The notes beneath the pieces are model-generated. The model ran no database searches and was not told the DNA's origin. It saw only the letters and a program-made list of their open reading frames with translations. Source: Gammaproteobacteria bacterium (GTDB taxonomy: Bacteria; Pseudomonadota; Gammaproteobacteria; PS1; Pseudothioglobaceae). Taken from it: DNA of 53,164 bases. The stretch is from assembly GCA_029243595.1 (NCBI GenBank), contig JAQWRQ010000026.1, positions 1 through 53,164 of the forward strand. Reading direction: 5' to 3'. A program made the position numbers and the translations under genes. Below are positions 1 to 9,200 of this stretch, one piece after another; position 1 is the first letter of the stretch; each line of letters begins with the position of its first letter.

Positions 1-1
1 A

Positions 2-685
2 ATGCATAATATTGTTTCAGCGGGGGAAAACGCGCTACTGATTTATTTTGGCGACAAGATTGATGCTACGTTGCCTGAAAAAATCGGAAATTTTGCAAAT
101 CAGCTAAAAAACACCCTAAGTGACGTTATTGTTGACTTAATTCCGTCTTACACTTCACTACACGTGAGTTACGATCTTAATAAAATCGCAGAGCAAGATT
201 TACGCACACAAATTGAACAATGTTTAACCCAGCAAGAAAGCCAATCAAGCATATTAGAGTCAAATACCACGCACATTCCTGTTTATTATGGATTGGAAGT
301 TGGCTTAGATCTTGAGCGACTACTGGCAGAAAAAAATCTAGATTTAGATGTTTTTATTGAGATTCATACTGAGCAAGAATATTTGATTTATGCAATTGGC
401 TTTAGCCCTGCGTTTGCTTTTCTAGGTGAAGTAGATGAGCGTATACAATTGCCGCGCCTACCCACACCAAGAATTAAGATTCCTGCCGGTAGTGTTGGTA
501 TTGCTGAGAGTCAAACTGCTATCTACCCTGCTGACTCATCTGGTGGTTGGAATATTGTTGGGCGAACCTTGTTAGACTTGTCACTCAACAACCCTGAGAA
601 TGTTGATAAATTTCGTGTTGGTGACAAGGTGAAATTTTATTCAATCACGCGTGATGAGTACCTTAAAAATGGTGGATTATTATGA
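2..685 (+). CDS. pxpB: 5-oxoprolinase subunit B (KipI/PxpB family)
   Basis: With PxpC this forms the catalytic part of the cytosolic ATP-dependent 5-oxoprolinase PxpABC, which opens 5-oxoproline to glutamate. The 227-aa product has the family's conserved C-terminal core: GFSPAFAFLG at about 133-142, PAGSVGI at 161-167 and GGWNIVGRT at 181-189. Length is close to the usual ~220 aa. The ATG lies at the second base of the window, so no ribosome site can be judged and the true start could lie slightly upstream; the N-terminus nevertheless begins like known family members. The stop overlaps the pxpC start as ATGA, indicating translational coupling. A pxpA (LamB/YcsF) gene would be expected nearby but is not in the window. 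In Bacillus the homologue KipI is a kinase inhibitor; the pairing with PxpC favours the oxoprolinase role. Confidence 0.9.
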   Translation: MHNIVSAGENALLIYFGDKIDATLPEKIGNFANQLKNTLSDVIVDLIPSYTSLHVSYDLNKIAEQDLRTQIEQCLTQQESQSSILESNTTHIPVYYGLEVGLDLERLLAEKNLDLDVFIEIHTEQEYLIYAIGFSPAFAFLGEVDERIQLPRLPTPRIKIPAGSVGIAESQTAIYPADSSGGWNIVGRTLLDLSLNNPENVDKFRVGDKVKFYSITRDEYLKNGGLL

Positions 686-1590
686 GCTTTAAGGTAATTA
701 AATCTAGCTTTTTATCCACCGTTCAAGATTACGGGCGTCTTAATCATGGTGAGCATGGCATGAGTCAGTCAGGGGTAATGGATGAACACGCCTATGCGTG
801 GGCCAATCATTTACTTAATAATCATTTTAATGATGCGGTGGTTGAGGTTACTTTTGGTGGTTTGCAACTTGAAGCACAAGCAGATACATTTGTTGCGGTG
901 ACAGGTGCGGATCTTGATTTTAAGATTAACGATGAGCCTGTACAAATGTGGCACGGGTTACAGATCCACAAGGGTGATGTGCTTAGCTGGGGCATGCCTA
1001 AAAGTGGTGTACGTGCATACTTAGCAGTTAAAGGTGGGTTTGATACACCGGTATTGTTTGATTCAAGATCTGTTAATTTACGTGAGCACATTGGCGCTAA
1101 ACTGGCTGAAGGTGATGAGCTGTCGTATAAGGGTTTTAATGAGACGACTTATAGGTTTATCCCGCCTAAATATATACCCAATTACAATCAAGATATTACT
1201 TTAAGATTACTACCAGCTTATCAATTTAATGAGTTTAGTGTTAACCAGAGGGATTTGTTTTTTAATCAGAATTACACCGTTACCAATGCCAATGATCGAA
1301 CCGGTTGTCGCTTGAGTGGCGCACCGATTTCGATTAAGAAAGAGCGAATGATATCAGAGGGTATTAGCTATGGCTGCGTAGAGATTGCCACTGATGGTTT
1401 GCCAATTATCTTACTGAAAGATGCGCCTAGTATTGGCGGCTATCCTAAGATTGGCACGGTGTTTTCATTGGATTTAGCCAAGCTTGCACAGCGACAGCCG
1501 AATATCAAACTACGGTTTGAATTAATAGATATTCATGAAGCACAAAAACAGCGAAAGAAGTTTAACGAATTCTTTAAAATCAGTTTTTAA
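682..1590 (+). CDS. pxpC: 5-oxoprolinase subunit C (KipA/PxpC family)
   Basis: Second subunit of the PxpABC 5-oxoprolinase, acting with the preceding gene on 5-oxoproline in the cytosol. The 302-aa product starts with the typical STVQDYGR motif (residues about 11-18) followed by a glycine-rich HGMSQSGVMDE segment, and ends with a conserved GYPKIGTVFSLDL region. Length matches the family (about 310 aa in E. coli YbgK). The start ATG overlaps the pxpB stop by 4 bp. The stop codon overlaps the stop of the convergent rhodanese gene: the four bases TTAA at 1587-1590 serve both strands. No terminator can fit between the two genes. Confidence 0.93.
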   Translation: MSFKVIKSSFLSTVQDYGRLNHGEHGMSQSGVMDEHAYAWANHLLNNHFNDAVVEVTFGGLQLEAQADTFVAVTGADLDFKINDEPVQMWHGLQIHKGDVLSWGMPKSGVRAYLAVKGGFDTPVLFDSRSVNLREHIGAKLAEGDELSYKGFNETTYRFIPPKYIPNYNQDITLRLLPAYQFNEFSVNQRDLFFNQNYTVTNANDRTGCRLSGAPISIKKERMISEGISYGCVEIATDGLPIILLKDAPSIGGYPKIGTVFSLDLAKLAQRQPNIKLRFELIDIHEAQKQRKKFNEFFKISF

Positions 1591-1901
1591 TACAGTGTCA
1601 TCGAGCTATCTACTTGCTTACCCCAAGCGTCAATACCACCACGTAAGTTAATAATATTTTCAAACCCAATTGAGTCGAAGTAGCGCGCTACTTGCATTGA
1701 GCGAATACCATGATGGCAGATAATCACCGTTTCTTTAGATTTGTCTAGCGTGTCGATATTAGCCATGATTTGACCCATGGGTAACAAAGTAGCATCTTCA
1801 AAATGGCATTTGTCCCATTCCCACTGCTCGCGTACATCTAGCAACAACGGTTGGTTGTCCTCTAAGTATTCGTCAAGTTCAATGGCAGAAAAATCTCTCA
1901 T
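1587..1901 (-). CDS. single-domain rhodanese-like protein
   Basis: A 104-aa stand-alone rhodanese domain, probably a cytosolic sulfurtransferase carrying sulfane sulfur as a cysteine persulfide. The active-site loop reads CHHGIRS with the catalytic Cys at residue 62, followed by the usual LRGGIDAW ending of the domain (about 86-93). It has no signal peptide or membrane segment. It is the last gene of a three-gene minus-strand set with the MoxR-type ATPase and the HExxH/VWA protein; its ATG is 3 bp beyond the VWA stop, so co-transcription is very likely. That context hints at a sulfur-handling partner for the ATPase/VWA pair, but the sequence does not show the substrate. It resembles the GlpE/PspE size class; I do not assign a symbol. 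Confidence 0.9.
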   Translation of the reverse strand: MRDFSAIELDEYLEDNQPLLLDVREQWEWDKCHFEDATLLPMGQIMANIDTLDKSKETVIICHHGIRSMQVARYFDSIGFENIINLRGGIDAWGKQVDSSMTLY

Positions 1902-1904
1902 GAT

Positions 1905-3248
1905 TTAATTTAGTTGGATACGAGACCCCCATGGTACACGCTCTTTACCTTTAATAAGCCACAAAACCGGATAATCTGGCTCAAACTCAGGAAACTTACC
2001 TTTGGCATCAGTGAAATAAATAAGCACGTCTGATGGTGTATCTTGTTTAGCGATGTAATCAAATACTGGAATAAAGTTGGTACCTTTACCGCCACCGAGT
2101 GATGCTGGAAATTGCAACTCATTCCAAGCCTCAAAACGCCAAGGCGAGTGCTCGGAGAGGCTGTCATCACAAGCAAGCAAGGTAATGCCAGCGCGTAAAT
2201 TAGCTTTAATGGCATCAACCTCAGAAACAAACTCATCGATCTCTTCTTGTGAGATAGATCCGGAAGTATCGATCGCCACAGTAATATCAAGTTGATGAGA
2301 TCTGAGCGATGGCATAATTGCCTCCCCTGGTCGGCGTGATGGGCGTGCATAGGAAAAGTCATCGCGAGCAAAGGTTGACATGTACTGCGCTAAAAGTGAT
2401 TGCCATGAGACTTGAGGCTGTAAGAAAAAATCAATCAACTTGGCAAATTCACCGTCAAGTTTGCCAGCTTGTTGTGCTAACTGTGCGGAGGATGCCAAGT
2501 TCTTTTGCCATTGAGTGGCGAGCTTATCAACTTCATCCGGCTGTAAAGCTGGGGGTTGTTGTGCAAGCTGAGACATACCACCTTTGTTGCCATCGTTTGA
2601 TTTAGACTCCGGGGTCGATTGTTGCTCTTGCTCTTTTTGTAAGTCGTCTTCACGCATGCCACCATCTGAAGATTTAGAATCATCGTTGGCTTGGTCATCA
2701 TACAGGTGCTGATCCATCGGCTCCTGATCAAGATTATCATCGATCATTGGGTAGATCTCTTCGGCGATCATGCCTTCGTATTGACGGAAAATTGGCACAT
2801 CAATCGGTGGGTGAAAACCTTCCTTAACTAAGAGTGGATTAATGGCAAAATCACAAGCCAAATCCCACTTATGCTTGGTGCGATTACCTCGGCGTGCAAA
2901 GTGAGTGAGTGCACAGTGTAGCGCTTCATGAATGAGGATGAATTTGATTTGGTGATTGTTTAAAGAATCAATAAATTCGGGATTGTAATAGAAACTTTTA
3001 GCATCTGTAGCGCTGGTTTTACACCAGGAGTCAGCAGCGATTAAGGGTAGACGCAGGACCAAATTACCTAAAAAAGGCTTGTCTAGCATTAGCTGTGTTC
3101 TGGCTTTGGTTAGGCGATCTTTAACCGCTTCTAATTCAGCAGTGGTTAGTGCTTCGTCTTGTTGTGGCTGGACAATGTCTTCGCCAACCACTCTAACCTT
3201 CTGCTCAGGCTTGATTGATCCATCTTGCCATGTTGGATATTTATCCAA
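1905..3248 (-). CDS. HExxH metallopeptidase-like / VWA domain protein (DUF2201 type)
   Basis: A 447-aa cytosolic protein of two parts. The N-terminal part carries a zinc-protease-like HEALH motif (His107, Glu108, His111). The C-terminal part is a von Willebrand A-like domain with a DTSGS metal-site motif (327-331) and a later YFTDAKG segment. Between them, about residues 170-235, lies a low-complexity acidic and Gln-rich linker. Proteins of this layout are known as DUF2201/VWA-like and are typically paired with MoxR AAA ATPases, as here: the MoxR stop is 8 bp upstream. The start is a TTG at 3246-3248 with a weak AGGA about 8-11 bases before it; no in-frame ATG occurs until well inside the conserved domain. 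Peptidase activity is not shown; the pair may instead act in complex or cofactor assembly. Confidence 0.85.
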   Translation of the reverse strand: MDKYPTWQDGSIKPEQKVRVVGEDIVQPQQDEALTTAELEAVKDRLTKARTQLMLDKPFLGNLVLRLPLIAADSWCKTSATDAKSFYYNPEFIDSLNNHQIKFILIHEALHCALTHFARRGNRTKHKWDLACDFAINPLLVKEGFHPPIDVPIFRQYEGMIAEEIYPMIDDNLDQEPMDQHLYDDQANDDSKSSDGGMREDDLQKEQEQQSTPESKSNDGNKGGMSQLAQQPPALQPDEVDKLATQWQKNLASSAQLAQQAGKLDGEFAKLIDFFLQPQVSWQSLLAQYMSTFARDDFSYARPSRRPGEAIMPSLRSHQLDITVAIDTSGSISQEEIDEFVSEVDAIKANLRAGITLLACDDSLSEHSPWRFEAWNELQFPASLGGGKGTNFIPVFDYIAKQDTPSDVLIYFTDAKGKFPEFEPDYPVLWLIKGKERVPWGSRIQLN

Positions 3249-3256
3249 AACCGATC

Positions 3257-4297
3257 CTAGTCAAACATCGTATCAGCGATTTTGCTGGCCCAATCGGCAA
3301 ACTCAGGAATGGCAAAAATCTCCTCACCAATTGCACGTTGCATGTCAGATACCAACATAACGCCTAATTCTTTTTGTGGGAAGTCTCGGGCAAAGTTAAG
3401 GATATTACCCCAAACCTGCTTTGCATTGTCTTTGTCTTTAACGCTAATCGCCCTACCCACTAGTGCTGAACAAATGGCGTATTGAAGGTCAATGGCATCG
3501 GGAATAGAAACCGACTCACCGTTCACAATCGCATCTAAATCTGGCAAGTCTTCGAGGTGCTCGATAAAGGTTGCGACTTCAACACCGGCCACTTCACCGA
3601 CACAAGCGCTTGCTGCTTGTCTAAATAGGTTGAGATTGTCATCAAATTTTTGTAAGGCACGATGCGTAAACTCCCAAGTTCTTGGTGATGGGAAAGCCAC
3701 TGGATTGTGCGCCGGGTCAAACTCAAATAAATGCTCTGGACGATAGCGTAAGAAACCAATAATGCGTTCATCAATGTTGTTTTTATAAGCCCAAGCTACC
3801 CAGTCATCAAGATTAACATCAAGCTCGTAATGAGAAAAACGATTGGCAAGCGGGGCTGGCATAGAGTAAGTGACACCACGGTCACCTTGGCGGTTACCCG
3901 CAGCAAAAATCACCCAACCTTCTGGCACGATATAATCACCCAAACGACGATCTAGAATTAACTGGTAAGCCGCTGCGGAAACTGTTGGTGGTGCTGAAGT
4001 AATCTCATCTAAAAATAAGATACCCTGCTCACCATGGCGCGCCGCATCAGGCAAGAGTGATGGGATTGACCAATCAACCAAATCACCGTTCTTAAAGGGG
4101 ATGCCGCGCAGGTCACTAGGCTCCATTTGCGACAGACGAATATCAATCATTGGTACGTTATGCTCAATCGCCACTTGCGAGATGATTTGTGACTTACCAA
4201 TACCTGGTGCACCCCATAACATGACTGGCGTATGATGACCATCGATAACGGATTCGAATTCTTGAGTGAGGATTTTGCTGACTTGTTCTGGACGCAT
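3257..4297 (-). CDS. MoxR-type AAA+ ATPase
   Basis: A 346-aa soluble AAA+ ATPase of the MoxR group, which typically works with VWA proteins as an ATP-driven chaperone for enzyme maturation or metal insertion. Walker A is GAPGIGKS at 29-36 and Walker B ends GILFLDE at 92-98. The sensor-1 stretch FAAGNRQGD and an APLANRFSHYE region with the arginine finger follow. It is the first gene of the minus-strand set ATPase-VWA-rhodanese. Its stop is TAG, which matters as evidence that TAG is an ordinary terminator in this genome. It is divergent from ybeD across 62 bp that must hold both promoters. The client protein cannot be read from the sequence; nothing nearby looks like a classic client such as a methanol dehydrogenase, RuBisCO or nitric oxide reductase. 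Confidence 0.9.
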   Translation of the reverse strand: MRPEQVSKILTQEFESVIDGHHTPVMLWGAPGIGKSQIISQVAIEHNVPMIDIRLSQMEPSDLRGIPFKNGDLVDWSIPSLLPDAARHGEQGILFLDEITSAPPTVSAAAYQLILDRRLGDYIVPEGWVIFAAGNRQGDRGVTYSMPAPLANRFSHYELDVNLDDWVAWAYKNNIDERIIGFLRYRPEHLFEFDPAHNPVAFPSPRTWEFTHRALQKFDDNLNLFRQAASACVGEVAGVEVATFIEHLEDLPDLDAIVNGESVSIPDAIDLQYAICSALVGRAISVKDKDNAKQVWGNILNFARDFPQKELGVMLVSDMQRAIGEEIFAIPEFADWASKIADTMFD

Positions 4298-4359
4298 AAA
4301 AACTTGAAAAATATAAAAGTGATACCATTCTACCGTAATAGACGATAAAATTACCCAAT

Positions 4360-4644
4360 ATGACTAAGCCTACTATCGAACCAAGCTCTGAAGAGTTGTT
4401 TAACTTCCCTTGCGACTACCCAATTAAAATCATGGGTGAGGATTGTGCCAATCTAAATGTAACCATGTGCCGTATTATTGAGCGTCATGCTGGAAAAATA
4501 CATCCGAACCAAATCACCAGTAAGAAAAGCTCAAAAGGAAAATATATTGCTTACACGGTTAGAATTGTAGCCACTAGCCGTGCACAGCTTGATTCAATCA
4601 ATCAAGAATTGCAAGATGACCCTTTGGTTGCTTATATCTTGTAA
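4360..4644 (+). CDS. ybeD: YbeD-family protein (DUF493/UPF0250)
   Basis: A 94-aa small protein with an ACT-like fold, commonly found immediately upstream of lipB in gammaproteobacteria. The conserved core reads FPCDYPIKIMG near the N-terminus, and a SSKGKYIAYTV strand follows around residues 56-66. The family is linked to lipoate metabolism by position only and has no firmly established activity. Length equals that of the E. coli protein (about 87 aa) within a few residues. The lipB start is 6 bp downstream, so the two form an operon with lipA. The promoter should lie in the 62 bp shared with the divergent ATPase gene; I see no convincing -35/-10 pair there. Confidence 0.9.
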   Translation: MTKPTIEPSSEELFNFPCDYPIKIMGEDCANLNVTMCRIIERHAGKIHPNQITSKKSSKGKYIAYTVRIVATSRAQLDSINQELQDDPLVAYIL

Positions 4645-4650
4645 CTGAGA

Positions 4651-5256
4651 ATGAAAATCGTCAATCTTGGTCTGCAAGATTATATTCAAACTTGGGATGC
4701 AATGAAAGCATTCACCCAGGCGCGTGATATTGAAACTGAAGATGAGCTATGGGTCGTAGAACACCTAAGTGTATTCACGCAAGGCATCTCTGGCAAAGAT
4801 GAACATGTACTAACCAATAGCGAAATTCCTATTGTTCGTACTGATCGTGGCGGACAAATTACTTATCATGGCCCCGGGCAGTTGATTATTTACTGTTTGA
4901 TTGATCTTAAGCGCTTAGGAATTGGGGTGAAGAAAATGGTGTCGATTATTGAGCAATCGATTATCGATTTACTTGCCAAGCATCAAATTAAATCACATCT
5001 CCAAGAGGGTGCACCTGGTGTGTATGTGGATGGCGCCAAAATTGCTGCTCTCGGCTTAAAAGTGAAAAATGGCAGAACTTACCACGGACTAAGCTTAAAC
5101 GTGAATATGGACTTGTCTGCCTTTACGCAAATAAACCCTTGTGGATATCAAGGATTGAAAGTAACACAGTTGTGTGATTTAACGGATAATATCAACCTAG
5201 ATACTATTGCCAATGAACTCACACAAATCTTAAGCAACCATGTTACAAGACATTGA
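4651..5256 (+). CDS. lipB: octanoyltransferase LipB
   Basis: Moves the octanoyl group from octanoyl-acyl carrier protein to lipoyl domains of 2-oxoacid dehydrogenases and the glycine cleavage H protein, the first step of lipoate biosynthesis. The 201-aa product has the [13 protein letters not shown] signature (67-79), the catalytic Lys130 in GAK, and the acyl-thioester Cys164 in [10 protein letters not shown], matching the E. coli Cys169/Lys135 pair. The substrate, octanoyl-ACP, depends on the acpP and fabF genes found later in the window. It overlaps lipA by 17 bp, which indicates translational coupling. No anomalies. Confidence 0.97.
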   Translation: MKIVNLGLQDYIQTWDAMKAFTQARDIETEDELWVVEHLSVFTQGISGKDEHVLTNSEIPIVRTDRGGQITYHGPGQLIIYCLIDLKRLGIGVKKMVSIIEQSIIDLLAKHQIKSHLQEGAPGVYVDGAKIAALGLKVKNGRTYHGLSLNVNMDLSAFTQINPCGYQGLKVTQLCDLTDNINLDTIANELTQILSNHVTRH

Positions 5257-6187
5257 AATTAAAGCCCTCAAGGGTGAATCAAAGACAGCGCGCTTAAAGA
5301 TTAAGCCAGACGCTACGCGTACGCCACTCAGAAAACCGAGCTGGATTCGTATCAAGCACCCTGCTGGCTCTAAAGTTGATAAGCTTAAAAAAACCTTACG
5401 TGATCAAAAACTGTTTACCGTTTGTGAAGAAGCGCAGTGCCCTAATTTAGGCGAATGCTTTAATCACGGCACCGCAACCTTTATGATTATGGGGCAAATC
5501 TGTACGCGTCGTTGCCCATTTTGTGATGTCGCACATGGCAAACCCAAACCACTTGATACAGATGAGCCACAACACTTGGCTGAAACCATTGAAAAAATGG
5601 CGCTTAAATACGTGGTGATTACTTCAGTGGATCGAGACGATCTACGCGATGGTGGTGCTAATCACTTTAAACAATGTATTGATCAAATTAGACAAACCAC
5701 CCCACAGGTTAAAATTGAAATACTCACGCCTGATTTTAGAGGGCGTGTGGAAAAAGCCTTAGAGGTACTTAAAACTTGCCCACCTGATGTGTTTAATCAT
5801 AATCTTGAAACAGTGCCAAGCTTGTATCCTCAAGTACGCCCAGGTGCGAGCTATGAGTATTCATTAAAACTATTACAGTCATTCAAACAACAACACCCAG
5901 ATGTAACAACCAAGTCAGGCCTGATGCTAGGTGTGGGTGAGAGTGAAATACAAGTGTTAGACGTATTGGCTGATCTTCGAGCGCATGATGTGGACATGCT
6001 TACACTGGGGCAGTATTTACAGCCAAGTAAGCATCATTTGGCAGTTGAAGAATATATCACCCCCGAGCAGTTTGATCGCTACAAAGAACTTGCAACTGAA
6101 ATGGGCTTTTCCCAAGTGGCCAGCGGTCCAATGGTGCGCTCATCGTATCACGCTGATTTACAAGCGGCGGGAGAATCCATTAGTTGA
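5240..6187 (+). CDS. lipA: lipoyl synthase LipA
   Basis: Radical-SAM enzyme that inserts two sulfur atoms into protein-bound octanoyl chains to make lipoyl groups. The 315-aa product has both iron-sulfur sites: the auxiliary cluster cysteines 62, 67 and 73 ([12 protein letters not shown]) and the radical-SAM CTRRCPFC with cysteines 88, 92 and 95. The C-terminal RSSYHAD contains the conserved serine that ligates the auxiliary cluster. The auxiliary cluster is consumed as the sulfur source, so turnover relies on the ISC system encoded at 37453-42612. The start ATG lies inside the end of lipB (17 bp overlap). A hairpin terminator begins 25 bp past the stop. Confidence 0.97.
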   Translation: MLQDIEIKALKGESKTARLKIKPDATRTPLRKPSWIRIKHPAGSKVDKLKKTLRDQKLFTVCEEAQCPNLGECFNHGTATFMIMGQICTRRCPFCDVAHGKPKPLDTDEPQHLAETIEKMALKYVVITSVDRDDLRDGGANHFKQCIDQIRQTTPQVKIEILTPDFRGRVEKALEVLKTCPPDVFNHNLETVPSLYPQVRPGASYEYSLKLLQSFKQQHPDVTTKSGLMLGVGESEIQVLDVLADLRAHDVDMLTLGQYLQPSKHHLAVEEYITPEQFDRYKELATEMGFSQVASGPMVRSSYHADLQAAGESIS

Positions 6188-6212
6188 CACTCTAAAACTT
6201 TAAACAGACAAA

Positions 6213-6241
6213 AAAAATGGCTTCAAATTGAAGCCATTTTT
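6213..6241. terminator. bidirectional intrinsic terminator between lipA and the RND pump gene
   Basis: A 13-bp stem (6213-6225 with 6229-6241) and a 3-base loop, with core ATGGCTTCA / TGAAGCCAT flanked by A and T runs on both sides. It can terminate lipA on the plus strand and the RND gene on the minus strand, whose stop is 20 bp away. Confidence 0.88.
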
Positions 6242-6261
6242 ACTTGTTTTATTGTTAGATG

Positions 6262-9200
6262 CTAAACATCATTCTTATCTTCTTTTTTAAGCAGACCGTT
6301 TGTGTCTATCTTCTCATCAGAAGTTTCTTTTTCAGTATCGTCATCCGTCTTCTTCTTTTTACTTAATGCAGCTTTAATCCACTCTTTCGGATCTTTGCTT
6401 GATTTCTCAGATTTAGGTTTTTTAGGTTTTTCTGGTTTTTCCACATTGTATTTTGCATCAGCATCTGCATCACCTGGCAATAAGCCCATGCTAACTGCAA
6501 TATTGCGACAAGAAGACTCGCCTGCTGATAGCGTACCTAGAGGGATTACAATCAGTGTTAATACAGTTGAGATCAACACACCGAATAACAATGAAATTGC
6601 CATACCTTGGAAAATAGGGTCCGTTAAGATCACACTTGCACCGCCTACCAATGCAAATGCAGTAATTAAAATTGGTCGCGTACGTGATGCGCAAGAGTTA
6701 ATGACAGCATCAAAGAACGGCATACCTTTGGCATATTCTTGCACGGTAAAGTCCACCAAAAGAATAGAGTTTCGTACAATAATACCGGCCAATGCAATCC
6801 AACCAATCATTGAGGTGGCTGTAAATTCAGCACCTAACAACCAATGTCCTGGCACAACACCTAAGAGTGTTAATGGAATTGGTGCCATTATTACCGCAGG
6901 GATAATAAAGTTACCAAATTGCCACACTACTAGCATGTAAATAACCACCAGCGCCACACCAAATGCGGTACCCATGTCGCGGAAAGTTTCGTATGTCACT
7001 GTCCACTCACCAGCCCATTCAAACCCTGGTACAGTCTGATCTTCAGGAGGACCTAAATATTCACCTTGTAATTCTTTACCGTCCACTGTTTGGTATCTAA
7101 GTAGTAAATCATCCACACCAAACATAGCGTAAATTGGCGCGCTTAAGCGGCCAATCGGCTCACCCAAAACGTACTCAACATCAGCCAGGTCTTTGTGGAA
7201 GATTAGATCATCTTGCTTTTTGTAAATAAACGAACCCAACTCAGAAATTGGAATCATGCCGCCATGTTGCGAAGGCACTGGAAGTTGTGTCAAGTATGAC
7301 AATTGTGAACGTTTAGACAGTGGCACCTTTAAGCAAACACGTGAAGGTTCTAACGCATTTTTAAGACGAATGGTTGTTACATTAAAGCTACTCATAGCCA
7401 TTGCCAACGTCTCTTTAACGGTTTGCACACTCACACCAAAACGAGAAGCTTTTTCAGTATCTACTTGGAAATTGATCACTGGATACTCATCACGCATCAA
7501 GTTGTCGATATCAGTCATTGTGCCTGACTCTTTAAACATTTCAGTTAAATCGTTGGCTAATTTACGACGAGTTTCCTTGTCTGGGCCATACACTTCTGCA
7601 ACCACAGGTCGCAACACAGGTGGGCCTGGCGGCATTTCTACTACTGCGTAGTTAGCACCCGCATCAGCAGCGATTTGCTTAATTAACTGCCTAGCTTCCA
7701 ATGCAATTTCATGGCTAGAGCGATCACGATCAGATTTTTCAGCTAACTGAATTTGCAACTCACCCTCTGATGAATTTTGTCTGAGGTAGTAGTGTCGAAC
7801 CAACCCGTTAAAATCAAATGGTTTGGCGGTACCTGCGTAAGATTGAATCGCAACTACTTCTGGCATATTACGTAATACTTGTGCCATTTTATGCAACGTT
7901 GAAGCGGTATCTGCCAATGCGGCCCCATCTGCCATATCTAAGACAACACCAAATTCTGACTTATTATCCAATGGCAGCATTTTTACTGGCACTGTGGTTG
8001 TATAGAACATTGACATTGACATAAAGAAGGCAACAAACAAGGCAATTAAAAAGCCCCAACCGTAAGCCTTGGTATGAAATAATTTTGAAATTGTAGAATG
8101 GAAGAACGCATACAATACTTTGCTTTCTTTTTCTTCTTTTTCATGCATTTTGTGCAACACACCGAGTGGTGGCACAATCTTCATAATAAAGTACGGTGTA
8201 AAGACAAAGGCTGCAAATAGCGATATCATCATAGCCACTGAACCTAAGACTGGAATTGGCGCCATGTAAGGCCCCATCATGCCGCTAACAGCTGCCATTG
8301 GTACCAATGCTGCGACCACGGTAAAGGTTGCTAGAATGGTTGGGTTACCTACTTCTCTTACTGCGTCAATCGCTGTTCCAATGGTAATTTTATTATCTAT
8401 TAGCCAGCGCCTGTATATATTCTCAGTCACAACAATGGCATCATCTACCAAAATACCAATCGAGAAAATCAGTGCGAATAAACTCACTCGGTCGATGGTC
8501 ATACCAAAAATCCATGCTGCAAAGATAGTCATTAATAATACAACTGGAATAACCAGTGTTACTACAACCGCAGGGCGCCATCCTAGTGCAAACCATACTA
8601 ATAAGGTTACTGCGCCTGTGGCAATAAAGAGTTTTTTAAGCAGTGCATTTACTTTGTCTTTAGCAGATTTACCGTAGTTTCTGGTAACACTAACCTCAAC
8701 ATTGTCCGGAATCAGTCGACCTTTAAGCTCCTCTACTCTGGCTAAAATATTTTCTGCAACTGCAACACCATTGGAGCCAAATTTCTTTGCAATGGCAATG
8801 GTGACTGCTTGTTCACCGGTGGCCTTTATGTTGGTCTTATTGGCTTTACCTGTATAGTAATTAACCATGTGGTCTGTTTCTTCAGGTGCGTAGTAGACAT
8901 CAGCCACATCACGCACATAAATAGGCATACCGTCTTTAACAGTAATCACTAGGTTTTCAATGTCTTCAACCTTTTTAAAGAAGTCACCTGAATAAACTTC
9001 CATCTTATAGCCGTTGAGCTCAATATCACCCGTGTGATCACTGACATTGGCCGAACCAACAGTATCTGCTATTTGTTGAATTGAAACCCCGTAACCAGCC
9101 AAACGGCCAGGATAAGCATCAATATGAAAAATCTCTTTACGACCACCAACCACAAAACCATTATTAGTGTCTTTAACTTTTTCGAGTTGTTGTAGTAGCT

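Noticed and set aside
1910-2371. 153-codon minus-strand frame overlapping the VWA domain region
   Set aside because: It is another frame of the same strand within the VWA gene; the VWA frame has the conserved motifs, this one none.
6302-6940. 212-codon plus-strand frame antisense to the RND C-terminus
   Set aside because: No recognisable motif and fully opposite a conserved membrane protein; its Ser/Phe-rich start mirrors the lysine-rich tail.
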